Assembly (NCBI RefSeq): GCF_007280555.1 | Contig: NZ_VKDB01000033.1 | Span: forward strand, 1 to 22,802 | Source of the DNA: Deinococcus detaillensis | GTDB taxonomy: Bacteria; Deinococcota; Deinococci; Deinococcales; Deinococcaceae | DNA: 22,802 bases | Reading direction: 5' to 3' | In this document: in pieces, positions 1 through 10,004 of the stretch | Position numbering within the stretch: position 1 is the stretch's first letter | Layout of the letters: every line of letters starts with the position of its first letter | Notes under the pieces: model-generated | Told to the model about the DNA's origin: nothing | Databases searched by the model: none | The model's input: the letters and a program-made list of their open reading frames with translations, nothing else | Position numbers and translations under genes: made by a program

Positions 1-39
1 TTTGGTGTCGGTCGGCCACTTCTTTCGCTGTTTTCCCAT
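1..39 (-). CDS. Transposase N-terminus, cut by window edge
   Basis: Reading the minus strand from an ATG at 39 gives 13 codons, MGKQRKKWPTDTK, before the sequence ends. A strong ribosome binding site (GGAGGG, 5 nt before the ATG) supports the start. Short basic N-termini of the form MGKQRKxWxTDxK are typical of the small helix-turn-helix first ORF (orfA) of IS3-like elements; this is a family resemblance recalled from knowledge, not a search result. The rest of the element lies left of the window. Its outer end should fall somewhere in 40-200, upstream of the ATG, but I cannot define the terminal inverted repeat without the other end. Confidence 0.6.
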   Translation of the reverse strand, partial: MGKQRKKWPTDTK

Positions 40-200
40 AATTTCCCTCCAGTGTGCCCTACCCTCGCAAGTGGGCGGACGTTTTTGGAAGGATTTCTGG
101 GAGCATTACCCGTTTGAATGGTATATCCGCGAAATACGCCTTAAATTTCGGACGTGGCGTGAGGTCGGCGCAGAGGTAGCCTGAACTTTAGCACCCCTCC

Positions 201-237
201 GCTCTGTCCATCAGATACCCGATCAACCTGACAGAGC
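201..237. repeat. 8-bp inverted repeat downstream of livM
   Basis: GCTCTGTC at 201-208 is matched by GACAGAGC at 230-237 with a 21-nt loop. It lies 50 nt beyond the livM stop codon. It is not followed by a T-tract on the minus strand, so it is not a convincing intrinsic terminator. It could be a weak transcript-end structure or belong to the end of the neighbouring insertion sequence. The rest of 40-287 shows no gene I can support. Confidence 0.3.
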
Positions 238-287
238 CACCGCAACAACTTGCCAGAACCCGGCGAGAAGGAGAAGGAACGCCAACT

Positions 288-1244
288 TCAGCGGCGGCGG
301 AGCCATCCCTGCACCGTGCCGACGACTCCAGCGCGGAAGAAGAGCACCACCACGACAAATACCAGACCAGTCACGATGCCCACGGGCAGGCTGGAAGTGG
401 TTAACTGATCCCGCAGCAGCAGTACCAGACCCGCGCCCACCGCTGGGCCAAACAGTGTGGCGGTTCCGCCTAGCAAGGTCATCATGACAACCTCACCGCT
501 GGTGGTCCACTTGGTCACGTCCAGGCTGACCACGCCGTGGCCGAAGGTGTACATACTGCCTGCCAGCCCCGCCAGCCCGGCGCTGATCATGAAGGCGGTG
601 AACTTGAAGCGCACCGGATTGTAGCCGATGCTCTGGGCGCGCTGTTCGTTGTCGCGCACTGCCTGCTGCGCCTGCCCGAAGGGACTGCGCACCGTGCGGT
701 AGGCGATGTAAAAGCCCAGCGCGAACACTGCGAGGCAAAAGTAATAGCGCGTGACGCTGTTGCTAAAATCTAGCCCAAAGAGGCTGGGGCGCTCAAAGCC
801 CTGAAGGCCGTTCTCGCCGCCTGTCACGTCAGTCCATTGCAGCGCCACGAAGTAGACCATCTGCGCGAAGGCCAGCGTAATCATACTGAAATAGATACCC
901 GCGCTGCGAACGCTCAGGTAAGCGATGGGCACGGCCAGCACCAGCGCACTCAGGGTGCCGCCCAGCATGGCGACGGGCACACTCTGACCGCTTGCCAGCA
1001 GGTAAGCAGTGAAATAGGCGCTGCTGCCCCAGAAGGCGGCGTGGCCGAAAGACAGCAGCCCCGAAAAACCGAACAGCAGGTCAAAGGCCACTGCGAACAG
1101 CCCCCAGGCCAGGATGTCCAGCGCCAGCACCGGGTAGATCAGCCGGGGCAGGATCAGCAGCAGCAGCCCCAGTCCAATTATCCAGGCGGCGCGGATGGTG
1201 CGCTCGCGGTCATTGCGAGAGGCGGTGCGGGGAATGGTGGTCAC
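288..1244 (-). CDS. livM: HAAT-family ABC transporter permease, LivM type
   Basis: Integral membrane permease of a branched-chain-amino-acid-type (HAAT) importer; it pairs with LivH to form the channel. The 318-residue product has about eight to ten hydrophobic segments beginning near residue 20. It carries the family signature around LLFGFSGLLSFGHAAFWG and the conserved cytoplasmic loop FGQAQQAVRDNEQRAQSIG, which contacts the ATPase. I chose the GTG at 1244: it overlaps the livH stop as GTGA and has GAGGGG just upstream. The open frame continues to 1550, but that extension is read out of frame through livH and looks non-coding. It is the last gene of the livG-F-K-H-M operon. Substrate cannot be read from the permease; family members carry amino acids, urea or small aromatic and aliphatic acids. 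Confidence 0.93.
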   Translation of the reverse strand: MTTIPRTASRNDRERTIRAAWIIGLGLLLLILPRLIYPVLALDILAWGLFAVAFDLLFGFSGLLSFGHAAFWGSSAYFTAYLLASGQSVPVAMLGGTLSALVLAVPIAYLSVRSAGIYFSMITLAFAQMVYFVALQWTDVTGGENGLQGFERPSLFGLDFSNSVTRYYFCLAVFALGFYIAYRTVRSPFGQAQQAVRDNEQRAQSIGYNPVRFKFTAFMISAGLAGLAGSMYTFGHGVVSLDVTKWTTSGEVVMMTLLGGTATLFGPAVGAGLVLLLRDQLTTSSLPVGIVTGLVFVVVVLFFRAGVVGTVQGWLRRR

Positions 1245-2131
1245 CGTGTCCCCTCGGGCAGACCGAACAGGCCGCTGGGGCGTACCAGCAGCACAATCGC
1301 CATCAGGACGAAGACCAGCGTGTTGGCAATCGGCGGGTAAATCGCCGCGCCCACCGCTGCCAGCACGCCCACCGCGAAGCCAGTCACGACGCTGCCCAGA
1401 ATGCTGCCCAACCCGCCGATGACCACCACGGCGAAGGTGGTAATGATCAACTCTGCACCCATGTACGGCTCCACCGAGTAGATCGGCGCGGCCAGCACCC
1501 CGGCCAGTCCGGCCAGACCCACGCCCACGCCGAAGACGCCTGTCACCCACTTGCTCACGTCGATCCCGAAGGCCCGCGTCACACTGGGATTCTCAGTGCT
1601 GGCGCGGATGATCGCTCCCACCCGCGTCTTCTCGATCACGAACCAAGTCACCAAACAGATCACCAGCGTCAGCGCGATCACGAACAGGCGGTATTTGGGA
1701 AAGACCACGAAGCCCAGATTGACCACCCCGGTCAGCACCTCCGGCGTGGTGTACGGCGCACTGGACACGGCAAACTGACTGAGCATCACCTGCTTGACCA
1801 GATCCTGGGTCAGCAGCGTCAGGCCGAAGGTCAGCAGCAGGTTGTAACTGGGTTCCAGACCGTACAGGCGCGAAAGGAGTGTGCGTTCCAGTACCATCCC
1901 CAGCACCCCCACGATCAGCGGGGCCAGGATCAGCGCGGGCCAGAAGCCCAGTCCGAACGCCTGCCCCAGCGCGAAAGCGGTGAAGGCCCCCAGCATGTAC
2001 AGCGCCCCATGCATGAAGTTGACGATCCGCAGCATCCCGAAGATCACCGCCAGGCCCAGGCTCAGCAGCGCGTAGAACGCCCCATTGACCAGACCGTTGA
2101 ACACTTGAATCAGCAGCAGTTGTGTATTCAT
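1241..2131 (-). CDS. livH: HAAT-family ABC transporter permease, LivH type
   Basis: Second membrane permease of the first importer, 296 residues, about the usual LivH length. It starts with the typical LivH N-terminus (QVFNGLVNGAFYALLSLGLA, then a conserved IVNFMHGALYMLGAF segment) and has the loop RVGAIIRASTENPSVTRAFGID expected for ATPase contact. Hydrophobic helices run throughout. It follows livK after an 80-bp gap containing a strong hairpin, and overlaps livM by 4 bp, so H and M are translationally coupled. The ATG at 2131 has only a weak Shine-Dalgarno (GGAAA). Alternative solute specificity within the HAAT family cannot be excluded. Confidence 0.93.
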   Translation of the reverse strand: MNTQLLLIQVFNGLVNGAFYALLSLGLAVIFGMLRIVNFMHGALYMLGAFTAFALGQAFGLGFWPALILAPLIVGVLGMVLERTLLSRLYGLEPSYNLLLTFGLTLLTQDLVKQVMLSQFAVSSAPYTTPEVLTGVVNLGFVVFPKYRLFVIALTLVICLVTWFVIEKTRVGAIIRASTENPSVTRAFGIDVSKWVTGVFGVGVGLAGLAGVLAAPIYSVEPYMGAELIITTFAVVVIGGLGSILGSVVTGFAVGVLAAVGAAIYPPIANTLVFVLMAIVLLVRPSGLFGLPEGTR

Positions 2132-2158
2132 GTATTTTCCATGACGTCAAAAGGATTG

Positions 2159-2193
2159 GGGGCCGGAGACGCCCGGTTCAGCGTCCCGGCCCC
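2159..2193 (-). other. GC-rich mRNA hairpin between livK and livH
   Basis: GGGGCCGG (2159-2166) plus GACGC (2168-2172), with one bulged A at 2167, pairs with GCGTC (2181-2185) plus CCGGCCCC (2186-2193). That is 13 base pairs around an 8-nt loop. It starts 19 bp past the livK stop codon and no T-run follows it directly on the minus strand. By analogy with stem-loops after binding-protein genes in other ABC operons, it probably protects the upstream livK message or partly stops transcription, so binding protein exceeds permease. The structure is seen; the role is inferred. Confidence 0.6.
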
Positions 2194-2211
2194 GCCCCCT
2201 CTAGCCGATCC

Positions 2212-3447
<1,236 letters not shown>

Positions 3448-3484
3448 GTTGAAATCCTCCAGGAGGGGAAAGGGGGTAGGCGTG

Positions 3485-4228
3485 TTAAACACTCAGATAT
3501 TTCAGGAGGTCCTCGCGGCGGGCCACAGCGTCGGCGCGGGACACCTCATCAACAATCTGGCCGTCCACGAAGACGTAATGGCGGTCCGCCAGGCGGGTGG
3601 CAAATTTCAGGTTCTGTTCCACCAGCAGCACCGACAGACCCTCTGTGCGCAGTTTCTGGATGATGTCGCCGATGCGCTGCACGATCACCGGTGCGAGGCC
3701 CTCGCTGGGTTCGTCCAGCAGCAGCAATCGGGGGGCGCTGCGCAAGACGCGAACAATCGCCAGCATCTGCTGCTCGCCGCCCGAAAGTTTGCTGCCGGGG
3801 TGGTGGCCGCGCTCGCGCAGCACCGGGAACGCCTCGTAGGCGCGTTCGGTGGTCCAGCCGCCGGGGCGGGCGGGCGGCAGTTCCAGATTCTCGCGTACGG
3901 TCAGGGTGCTCATGATGGCGCGTTCCTCCGGCACCCAGGCCAGCCCACGCGCGGCGACGCGGTTGCTGGGCAGGCGCAGAATGTCCTGTCCATCAAAGGT
4001 GACGCTGCCGGTGCGCGAACGAAGCGCCCCCATGATGCTGCGCAGGGTGGTGGTCTTACCCGCCCCGTTGCGCCCGATCAAGCTGACGATCTCGCCTGGC
4101 TGGACGTGCAGGTTGACGCCGTGCAGAACGTGACTTTGGCCGTAGTAAGCGTTCAGATCACGCACGTCCAGCAGCGGGGGGACAGAAGGTGGCGGGGTGC
4201 TGACCGCTGACATGTGCGGCGCGGTCAT
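3485..4228 (-). CDS. livF: HAAT ABC transporter ATPase, LivF type
   Basis: One of two ATP-hydrolysing subunits of the first importer, 247 residues. Visible motifs: Walker A GRNGAGKT (residues 52-59), ABC signature LSGGEQQ (148-154), Walker B LLLLDEP (168-174) followed by SEGLAP, typical of LivF, and the switch region VLLVEQN. The ATG overlaps the livG stop as ATGA, showing translational coupling and equal synthesis of the two ATPases. The first 19 residues are an unconserved, proline-rich extension, so an internal start (the Met at residue 6) is possible. The product is cytoplasmic, docked on the LivH-LivM dimer. Confidence 0.94.
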   Translation of the reverse strand: MTAPHMSAVSTPPPSVPPLLDVRDLNAYYGQSHVLHGVNLHVQPGEIVSLIGRNGAGKTTTLRSIMGALRSRTGSVTFDGQDILRLPSNRVAARGLAWVPEERAIMSTLTVRENLELPPARPGGWTTERAYEAFPVLRERGHHPGSKLSGGEQQMLAIVRVLRSAPRLLLLDEPSEGLAPVIVQRIGDIIQKLRTEGLSVLLVEQNLKFATRLADRHYVFVDGQIVDEVSRADAVARREDLLKYLSV

Positions 4229-5025
4229 TCGTCACCCTCATCGCCCAGATAGGCCTCGATCACGCGGGGATCCTGACGGACCTCGTCGTAACTGCCGCTG
4301 GCCAGCAACGAGCCGTACTGCAACACCGTGATGCGGTCCGCCAGCTCCGAGACCACGCTCATGTTGTGTTCTACCAGCACCACCGTGCGCCCCTGCGCCA
4401 CTTGCCGCACCAGCGCTTTCACGCGGTCAATGCCCTCCGAACCCATGCCGGAGGTGGGTTCGTCCAGCAGCAGCACGCGCGGCTCCTGGGTCAGCGAGAT
4501 GCCGATTTCCAGTTGCCGCTTTTCACCGTGACTCAGATCCGCCGCCAGCCGCGCGTGAGAGTCGGCCAGCCCCACGTCCGCCAGAATCGCGTCGGCCTGC
4601 GGGCCCAGCTTTTCCAGCCGTGAAAGTGGCGTCCAGAATTGCCCCGGCAGGCGGCTTCTGGATTGCAGCGCCACCAGCAGGTTTTCCCGCACCGTCATGG
4701 TGGGAAACACGCTGCTGATCTGAAAAGAGCGCGACAGCCCGCGCCGCACGATCTGGTGGGGCGGCAGCGTGTCAATGCGCTCCCCAAACAGTCGGACCTC
4801 GCCCGAAGTGGGTTTCAGAAAGCCCGACAGCAGATTGAAAAGGGTGGTCTTGCCCGCCCCGTTGGGGCCGATGATGGCGTGAATCTCGCCCTCATGAATG
4901 TCTAGCGTTACGTCGTTGGTGGCGCGGAAGCCCCGGAAATCCTTGATCAGATTCCTTGCCTCCAGCGCCACACTCGGCCCGTTGTCCACGCCTATCGGTG
5001 GGGCGAGCTGGGTCTGCGCCGTCAT
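4225..5025 (-). CDS. livG: HAAT ABC transporter ATPase, LivG type
   Basis: First structural gene of the first importer operon; 266 residues, cytoplasmic ATPase subunit. Walker A GPNGAGKT (53-60), signature LSHGEKRQLE (164-173; LivG proteins usually vary here from LSGGQ), Walker B VLLLDEP (184-190), switch histidine in VLVEHN. The C-terminal RVIEAYLGDEGDE matches the typical LivG ending. The ATG at 5025 has no Shine-Dalgarno of its own; instead it overlaps, as TTATGA, the stop codon of a 10-codon upstream ORF that does have AAGGAGG. Translation may thus depend on that leader. A start at an internal GTG (codon 13) is less likely. Confidence 0.93.
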   Translation of the reverse strand: MTAQTQLAPPIGVDNGPSVALEARNLIKDFRGFRATNDVTLDIHEGEIHAIIGPNGAGKTTLFNLLSGFLKPTSGEVRLFGERIDTLPPHQIVRRGLSRSFQISSVFPTMTVRENLLVALQSRSRLPGQFWTPLSRLEKLGPQADAILADVGLADSHARLAADLSHGEKRQLEIGISLTQEPRVLLLDEPTSGMGSEGIDRVKALVRQVAQGRTVVLVEHNMSVVSELADRITVLQYGSLLASGSYDEVRQDPRVIEAYLGDEGDE

Positions 5026-5054
5026 AAGAAAGGTATGGGTGCAAAATCGAGCAT
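5022..5054 (-). CDS. Possible 10-codon leader ORF coupled to livG
   Basis: An AAGGAGG at 5058-5064 (minus) lies 3 nt before an ATG at 5054. That ATG opens MLDFAPIPFL, whose TGA overlaps the livG ATG (TTATGA). Because livG lacks a recognisable ribosome binding site, ribosomes may enter here and reinitiate on livG. The peptide has two Leu and one Ile codon, too few to argue strongly for attenuation. The 3-nt spacing is short. An alternative is that AAGGAGG is a chance match and livG is read some other way. Confidence 0.4.
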   Translation of the reverse strand: MLDFAPIPFL

Positions 5055-5097
5055 CGTCCTCCTTGCTGTGTCATTCGTGGGTTGTGGCACGCCGGGA

Positions 5098-5130
5098 AGT
5101 ATAGAGTCCCGGTGTCACATCTGGGTTACA
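5098..5130 (-). promoter_or_regulatory. Promoter of livGFKHM with SARP-type repeats
   Basis: Reading the minus strand from 5129: heptamer GTAACCC, spacer AGAT, heptamer GTGACAC, then 8 bp, then the -10 hexamer TATACT (5103-5098). The two heptamers repeat on an 11-bp period and occupy the -35 region; no TTGACA-like box is present. This geometry recurs at four other promoters here and matches that of SARP/BTAD activators. The predicted transcription start is near 5091, about 37 nt before the leader ORF. Sequence elements are seen; activator binding is inferred. 5131-5236 shows nothing else I can support. Confidence 0.75.
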
Positions 5131-5236
5131 GCCTGTGCTTCAGATCAACGGGGAGACAGGGAGGGGGTGACGCCTTCCGAACTCTGTACAGCCCGTTCAG
5201 TCCCGTGACTCCCAGATGGCCTGTCCAGCCCTACGT

Positions 5237-6022
<786 letters not shown>

Positions 6023-6028
6023 GCCTGG

Positions 6029-6060
6029 AGTGTAAAGGGGAAGCGTTACCGGAGCATTCT
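6029..6060 (-). promoter_or_regulatory. Leaderless promoter of bdhA with SARP-type repeat
   Basis: On the minus strand: heptamer GTAACGC (6049-6043), 8 bp, then -10 TACACT (6034-6029), then 6 nt to the ATG, placing the transcription start on the A of the ATG. The upstream position one 11-bp turn away holds AGAATGC (6060-6054), a poor match, so this site has one strong half. The TAA stop of the upstream regulator gene lies inside GTAACGC. The same heptamer GTAACGC occurs at the same distance in the livK2 and metX-like promoters (there as distal or proximal repeat). Confidence 0.7.
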
Positions 6061-9000
6061 GGGCGCAGGTTCTGATGTGTCTCCGCCGAGCGCCCGTGTG
6101 TTCGGCAGCGGCTTCAATCCCAGCTCACCCAGGGCGCTGCGAAGCTGTTCATAGACGCGGCGGGCGGCGGCGGCGTTGCCGCGTGCGTGCCAAGCCCGCA
6201 TCAGGGTGTGGGCGGCGCTCTCGTGGGCCGCGTCCAGAGTGAGGGCACGTTCGGCGGCGCGAATAGCGTTCCCAAACTCCCCGACATTCAGCGCGTATTC
6301 GGCCTCGGCGGCCAGGGCTTCGGGCAATCGGGCCGCGTAACGCTGGGCTTCTTGCTGCACGTCGTCCAGATCGGAGTCGGCCACCTGACTGGGCAAAGTC
6401 AGCAGGCCCTCCAGTCGCCCTGCTTTTCCAGTCTGCGCGTCCAACAGGGCGCGGGCCGCGTGCAGATCAACGCGCAGATCGGAACCGATTTTCAGGCGAA
6501 TCCAGTCACCGCGTTCCAGAAACACGCCGCTGACCGCCCCCTCCTCCAGTACCTGACCCAGCGCATGGAGGGTCACGCGAAAGTTGCGTTCGCCCACGCC
6601 AGGATCGGCTCCCGGAAACAGCGCTTCCTGGGCCGTCTCACGCGGTAGGCCAGCGTCATGCACTGACAGAAGCGCCAGCAGATCACGCGCTCTGACCCGG
6701 CCCCATTCGCGCCCCCTCGTCTCATGGCTGCGCGTGACCGACACACGGCCCAACACAGCAATCTGAACGGAGAAACCGGGCGTCTGATCGGGATGGGGCA
6801 GCTCTGAGTAACCCAGCTCGCGGGCAATGGGCAGCAGAGCTACTTGAAGTTCGGGCTGCGCCTGCGCCAACTGCGCCAGCAGCCGCGCCCGCCCAGATAA
6901 ATCAGAGACCGGAGAGAACAGGCAGCGCCGAGTCAGCAGGAAAGGATAACGCGCCGCTGCCTGCGCTGCCTCCAAACCCCCACCGCTACCCGCTGCGAAA
7001 CGGGCCAGCGCCACGCAGGCCAGGCCAAAGGCGTCGCCACAAATCTGGAAGGCAGCGAAGGCCGAGTCCAGTCCAGACGCGTCCACTCCCCCGCCCTCCT
7101 GTATGCCCAGCGCCGCCGCCAGATGCAGCAGGCCCGCCATGTACCCGTCACCGCCAGTCTGGGCCAGCGCCTCGGTTTTCAGCACCGTGGCCCGCGCCGG
7201 GTCACCCGCCCGGCCTACCAGCGCGGCCAGGCCCATCAGCGGCTCCACACGCAGGCGGCCCGAAACGTGCTGCGCCAGCGTCAGAGCCTGTTCGTAGGAG
7301 GCCCGCGCACCATCCAGATCGCCCGCCGTCATCCCGGCATGACCCAGCCGCGCCAGCGCCAATGAGCGCACAAATGGGCTTTCTAGGCGTTCACCCTCAG
7401 CCAGTCCGGCGCGGGCGTGTTCGGCGGCCAGGGCTGACTCTCCGCACAGTGCCGAGACGAAAGCGGCCAGCAGCAAGCCCTCGCGGTGGTTCTGGGCCGC
7501 CCGGGTGCCGCCCGCCTCGCCGCGTGCCGCGGCCAGCGCCAGCTCGAGCGCCCGCCCAAGATCGCCGCACCTCAGGGCTGCCCGCGCTCCGTTCGCCAGC
7601 TCCGGTTCTAACGCCAGCGCCTCGGGCAGCCGCCCGGCATTCAGCAGATTCTCAGCCCACATGCGCCGCAGCGTCTGCGAGTCAGGGTTCAGGGTTGCCG
7701 CCACCTCCAGCGCCTCCCACGCCCCGTCTGGCTGCACGGTATCCAGCGCCACCTGCACCTGCCCCAGCGCCCGCAAGAGGGGTGTGGCCTGTTCATATTC
7801 GGCCACCGCCTCGCCGTACCGCGACGAGAGGCGCAGGGCGTCGCCCGCCAGCGCATGCAGTTCAGGCGTCCAGACCGTGCGCGGCATTCTTCCCAGACTG
7901 CGCTCAATCAGTCCGGCCCGCCCCTGATCCAGCCAGCCTGCTCCGTGCACCGAGAGCAGCGACGCCGCCCGCGCCGTGTCGCCCGACAAGAGATGAGCCG
8001 CCAGCGCCCGGCGGGGCCGTCCGGTACGCTCAAAATACGCCGCCCCGCGCGAGGCCAGAACCTGAATCTCGGCCTCCGGCAAGCCCGCCCGCAGATGGGC
8101 GCGGAGCAGTGGATGGGCGCGGTAAACGCTCCCCTCTGAAGCGCTCAGATGTTCTGAACGGGTGAGAAAAGTGCCGCCGTTCGCCAATGTCTCTAGCAGC
8201 GCCGCGCCGTTCGGCTCGTCCAGCACGGCGCGGGCGAGTTCGGGGGTCAGCTCTTCAAACAAGCTGCCGCGTGTCAACACGCCGCGCAGAGCCGGCTCCA
8301 GCGGTCCCAGCACCTCGGAGGCCAGGTAGGCAAACAGCGTTCCCAGTTGCGCCTCGCCGCCGTCCAGATCGGCCAGGGTGGTCAGTTGAACGCGTCCCTG
8401 CGCCGCCGCCTGGGCCAGAAAACGCACGGCGATGGGCCAGCCCTCGGTCACGGTGTGGGCCAGCCGCAACTCCGCGTCGGTGGGATTCAGGCCACTGGCG
8501 CGCAGCAGCGCCCCCACCTCTTGCCGGGTGAAGGCCAGCTCAGACGTTCCCAGCCGCACGACCTCGCCTGCTGCGTCCAGCCGGGCCAGTTCCGGCAGTG
8601 CGAGCGGCACGCGTGACAGTAGTGCCAGCCGGCCAGCCGTAGTGCCGGGGAGGCCGCCGCTGAGCAACTCGCGCAGAAGGTCCCCGACAGGTGCGCCACT
8701 TAAATACTGCGCTTCATCCAATACCAGCAGACCCCCGCAGGCATCCAGCAAATCTGCCATGCGTGCGGCCACACGGCGGGGAGAAGCTCCGGCGTCCAGC
8801 AGTTCGGCCACTGCCGCGCCACCCGGTAAATTCTCGGCGGCCAGCGCCAGTCCGGCGGCAAGTACCTGCGGGTCAGCGTCGTCGGCGTCCAGGGTCAGCC
8901 AAGCATGCGCTCCCACGGCCAGACTCGCCGCCAGCGCAGTGGTCTTGCCGTAGCCTGCCGGGGCCACCAGCAGCAGCACCCGGGCAGTGTCCATCACCGC

Positions 9001-9087
9001 CTGAAGGCGGGGCCGGGCCAGCGCCCCACGCACCGCTGGTACCCGCGCCCGTCGCCGCGAAGTCAGGTCACGCCAGGTGAGGGTCAT
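6046..9087 (-). CDS. MalT-like ATPase regulator with C-terminal winged-helix/BTAD
   Basis: Large signal-dependent transcriptional activator of 1013 residues. The N-terminus ([26 protein letters not shown]) is a MalT/STAND-type NTPase: Walker A APAGYGKT (42-49) and Walker B LLVLDE (120-125). The middle is alanine- and leucine-rich helical repeats (TPR-like), the usual inducer-sensing part of MalT relatives. From about residue 775 ([10 protein letters not shown]) there is an OmpR-like winged helix, then from about 865 to 1000 a bacterial transcriptional activation (BTAD) domain ending in [22 protein letters not shown]. This replaces the LuxR-type helix-turn-helix of true MalT. It directly precedes bdhA and sits between the two importer operons. 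No Shine-Dalgarno; TAGCAT 6 nt before the ATG suggests a leaderless message. The inducer is unknown. Confidence 0.88.
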   Translation of the reverse strand: MTLTWRDLTSRRRARVPAVRGALARPRLQAVMDTARVLLLVAPAGYGKTTALAASLAVGAHAWLTLDADDADPQVLAAGLALAAENLPGGAAVAELLDAGASPRRVAARMADLLDACGGLLVLDEAQYLSGAPVGDLLRELLSGGLPGTTAGRLALLSRVPLALPELARLDAAGEVVRLGTSELAFTRQEVGALLRASGLNPTDAELRLAHTVTEGWPIAVRFLAQAAAQGRVQLTTLADLDGGEAQLGTLFAYLASEVLGPLEPALRGVLTRGSLFEELTPELARAVLDEPNGAALLETLANGGTFLTRSEHLSASEGSVYRAHPLLRAHLRAGLPEAEIQVLASRGAAYFERTGRPRRALAAHLLSGDTARAASLLSVHGAGWLDQGRAGLIERSLGRMPRTVWTPELHALAGDALRLSSRYGEAVAEYEQATPLLRALGQVQVALDTVQPDGAWEALEVAATLNPDSQTLRRMWAENLLNAGRLPEALALEPELANGARAALRCGDLGRALELALAAARGEAGGTRAAQNHREGLLLAAFVSALCGESALAAEHARAGLAEGERLESPFVRSLALARLGHAGMTAGDLDGARASYEQALTLAQHVSGRLRVEPLMGLAALVGRAGDPARATVLKTEALAQTGGDGYMAGLLHLAAALGIQEGGGVDASGLDSAFAAFQICGDAFGLACVALARFAAGSGGGLEAAQAAARYPFLLTRRCLFSPVSDLSGRARLLAQLAQAQPELQVALLPIARELGYSELPHPDQTPGFSVQIAVLGRVSVTRSHETRGREWGRVRARDLLALLSVHDAGLPRETAQEALFPGADPGVGERNFRVTLHALGQVLEEGAVSGVFLERGDWIRLKIGSDLRVDLHAARALLDAQTGKAGRLEGLLTLPSQVADSDLDDVQQEAQRYAARLPEALAAEAEYALNVGEFGNAIRAAERALTLDAAHESAAHTLMRAWHARGNAAAARRVYEQLRSALGELGLKPLPNTRALGGDTSEPAPRMLR

Positions 9088-9093
9088 GGGCGA

Positions 9094-9099
9094 ATGCTA
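9094..9099 (-). promoter_or_regulatory. -10 element of BTAD regulator 1 (leaderless)
   Basis: TAGCAT on the minus strand ends 6 nt before the ATG at 9087, putting the start point on the first base of the gene. The SARP-type heptamers found at the other promoters are absent at the matching distance (9108-9114 and 9119-9125 do not fit), so this regulator does not appear to use that box for its own expression. Confidence 0.5.
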
Positions 9100-9173
9100 G
9101 CAGGATGCCGCTGACGGAATCTAACAGCCCGGTGATTGAACGGCTGGTGGCAATCCGCTCGTCTGGGGTGTAG

Positions 9174-9187
9174 TCAGCCGTCAGCCG
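9174..9187. repeat. Tandem TCAGCCG x2 downstream of livF2
   Basis: Two adjacent copies of TCAGCCG, 10 bp past the livF2 stop codon; CGGCTG at 9141-9146 is complementary to them. They could form a long-loop hairpin on the transcript from the second importer operon, but there is no T-tract, so a terminator is not supported. Confidence 0.25.
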
Positions 9188-9196
9188 TACCAACCC

Positions 9197-9925
9197 TCAC
9201 AGCGCCAGATACGCCTCGCGCACGCTGGGATCGGCCAGCAACGCCGCGCCGGTGCCTTCCTTGACCACTTCGCCGTTTTCCAGCACATAGGCCCGCTGCG
9301 CCAATTTGAGGCTCAGGCCCACGTTCTGTTCCACCAGCAGCACGCTGACGCCCTCGGCGTGGACGGCTTTGAGCGCTCCAAATACCGTCTGGGTCATCAA
9401 AGGTGAGAGGCCCAGGCTGGGTTCGTCCACCACCAGCACGCTGGGACGGCCCATTAACGCGCGGCCCACCGCTACCATCTGCTGCTCGCCGCCCGACAGG
9501 GTTCCGGCCAGTTGCCCGGAGCGTTCGGCCAGGCGCGGAAACAGCGAGTAGACGTGTTCCAGCGTTTGAGCCTGCTTGGCACGGGCCTCGGGGCGCATGG
9601 CCGCGCCCAGTTCCAGATTCTCGCGCACAGTCATCAGGCCGAACAGTTCTCGGCCTTCGGGAACATGGCCCAGACCCAGGCCCACGATCTGCGTCGGCGT
9701 GGCGCGGGTGATGTCGTGCCCGCCCAGGCGAATACTGCCGCCGGTGGGCCGCACCACGCCGCTGACGGCCCGCAGGGTGGTGGTCTTGCCTGCACCGTTT
9801 GCTCCGATCATGGCGACGAACTCCCCTGGCCCGACGCGCACGCTGACGTCCCAGAGCACCTGAATCTTGCCGTAGCCAGCGGCGAGGTTTTCAATGATCA
9901 GTTCCTGGCCTTGCAGGGCGGTCAT
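9197..9925 (-). CDS. livF: HAAT ABC transporter ATPase, LivF type (second system)
   Basis: Cytoplasmic ATPase of the second importer, 242 residues. Walker A GANGAGKT (41-48), signature LSGGEQQ (143-149), Walker B VLVVDEP (163-169) followed by SLGLSP, the LivF-type sequence, and switch VLLVEQN. The ATG at 9925 is preferred (AGAGG 7 nt upstream, and the protein then begins just before the first conserved strand); a GTG at 9958 would add 11 unconserved residues. It is the last gene of the livK2-hydrolase-livH2-M2-G2-F2 series, 79 bp after livG2, and the only junction among H2-M2-G2-F2 that is not overlapping. Confidence 0.92.
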   Translation of the reverse strand: MTALQGQELIIENLAAGYGKIQVLWDVSVRVGPGEFVAMIGANGAGKTTTLRAVSGVVRPTGGSIRLGGHDITRATPTQIVGLGLGHVPEGRELFGLMTVRENLELGAAMRPEARAKQAQTLEHVYSLFPRLAERSGQLAGTLSGGEQQMVAVGRALMGRPSVLVVDEPSLGLSPLMTQTVFGALKAVHAEGVSVLLVEQNVGLSLKLAQRAYVLENGEVVKEGTGAALLADPSVREAYLAL

Positions 9926-10004
9926 GGAGTGGCCTCTGCGATGCTCAAACTTTCCCACAGTGCCAGACCCTTGGACTCTCCAACACTTAGACCCAACATC
10001 TCAC

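Noticed and set aside
2..184. 60-codon plus-strand frame at the left edge
   Set aside because: Overlaps the minus-strand transposase start, which has a strong ribosome site and a recognisable N-terminus; no support for the plus-strand reading.
1245..1550. N-terminal extension of the livM open frame
   Set aside because: Read out of frame through livH; the GTG at 1244 with GAGGGG fits the operon coupling.
5113..5130. Palindrome-like TGTAAC-N6-GTGACA upstream of livG, resembling a GntR/TetR-type or CRP-like operator
   Set aside because: The other promoters do not keep the inverted symmetry but do keep the 11-bp direct repeat and 8-bp distance to the -10, so the direct-repeat reading explains all sites better.
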